The notes beneath the pieces are model-generated. The model was not told where the DNA came from, ran no database searches, and worked only from the letters and a program-made list of their open reading frames with translations. From positions 1-43,097 of the forward strand of contig NZ_JAUMUI010000018.1 of NCBI RefSeq assembly GCF_030530745.1: a stretch of DNA of 43,097 nucleotides, written 5' to 3'. A program made the position numbers and the translations under genes. Below, in pieces: positions 43,043 to 43,097 of the stretch; the stretch's first letter is position 1; each line of letters opens with the position of its first letter. The stretch is from Neisseria sp. GTDB taxonomy: Bacteria > Pseudomonadota > Gammaproteobacteria > Burkholderiales > Neisseriaceae.

Positions 43043-43097
43043 TGGAGGCGGAAGTCGGAATCGAACCGGCGTACACGGCTTTGCAGGCCGCTGCATA
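43043..43097 (-). tRNA. tRNA-Cys (GCA), truncated by the window end
   Basis: The 3' 55 nt of a tRNA with anticodon loop CTGCAAA (GCA), T-loop TTCGATT, acceptor 3' half TTCCGCC, discriminator T and CCA. The 5' part lies beyond the window. Confidence 0.9.

Noticed and set aside
42851-43096. An 81-codon frame across the tRNA cluster
   Set aside because: It is translated from tRNA genes and has no protein features.

Overview
The window looks like a chromosomal segment of a non-pathogenic Neisseria or close relative. The 10-mer core of the Neisseria DNA uptake sequence (DUS, GCCGTCTGAA) is scattered through it, mostly as the AG dialect AGGCCGTCTGAA and often as inverted pairs that form terminator-like hairpins. 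Gene content (type IV pilus genes, group-2-type capsule export, Neisseria-type M23 peptidase, Calvin-type class II aldolase) agrees. No rRNA operon, intact insertion sequence, prophage or CRISPR array was seen.

Layout. 1-5100: intergenic repeats, then coaE, pilD, pilG and pilF on the minus strand. 5300-8770: tRNA-Phe, a nicotinamidase-like gene and the groES-groEL operon. 8800-9160: repeats and a 56-residue membrane mini-protein with its own terminator. 9262-25988: a capsule locus. The export genes ctrDCBA (minus) diverge from three synthesis genes (plus): a Stealth-type sugar-phosphate transferase, a 1247-residue GT2/TagF-like polymerase, and a glycosyltransferase/O-acetyltransferase fusion. 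These are followed by galE, an inserted yefM-yoeB toxin-antitoxin pair, and lipA and lipB for the Kdo-lipid anchor. The gene set predicts a teichoic-acid-like, phosphodiester-linked, possibly galactose-containing and O-acetylated capsule exported by an ABC system. No CDP-glycerol or CDP-ribitol synthesis gene is in the window.

26100-32413: a DMT permease, a STAS-like protein, an RpfF-like (DSF signal synthase family) crotonase, leuA with a helix-turn-helix domain fused in frame, and an M24 aminopeptidase. 32676-36706: an MFS transporter interrupted by one in-frame TGA, a Cof-type HAD phosphatase, and a DnaQ-Cho fusion nuclease. 36807-43097: tRNA-Arg and tRNA-Glu, a thioesterase, fba, a large M23 peptidase with a long low-complexity cytoplasmic extension, a phosphoglycerate-mutase-like gene, then tRNA-Leu, a structurally aberrant tRNA-Cys-like gene and the start of a normal tRNA-Cys.

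Most worth following up: (1) the HTH-LeuA fusion, whose promoter carries repeated AAATTAGACAAA boxes, one lying between -35 and -10; (2) the RpfF-like protein with both catalytic glutamates; (3) the aberrant tRNA-Cys-like gene with a perfectly paired extended anticodon arm; (4) the mosaic capsule synthesis region with sharp composition breaks inside genes; (5) a nested-palindrome repeat family, one copy of which is inserted in frame inside lipA.
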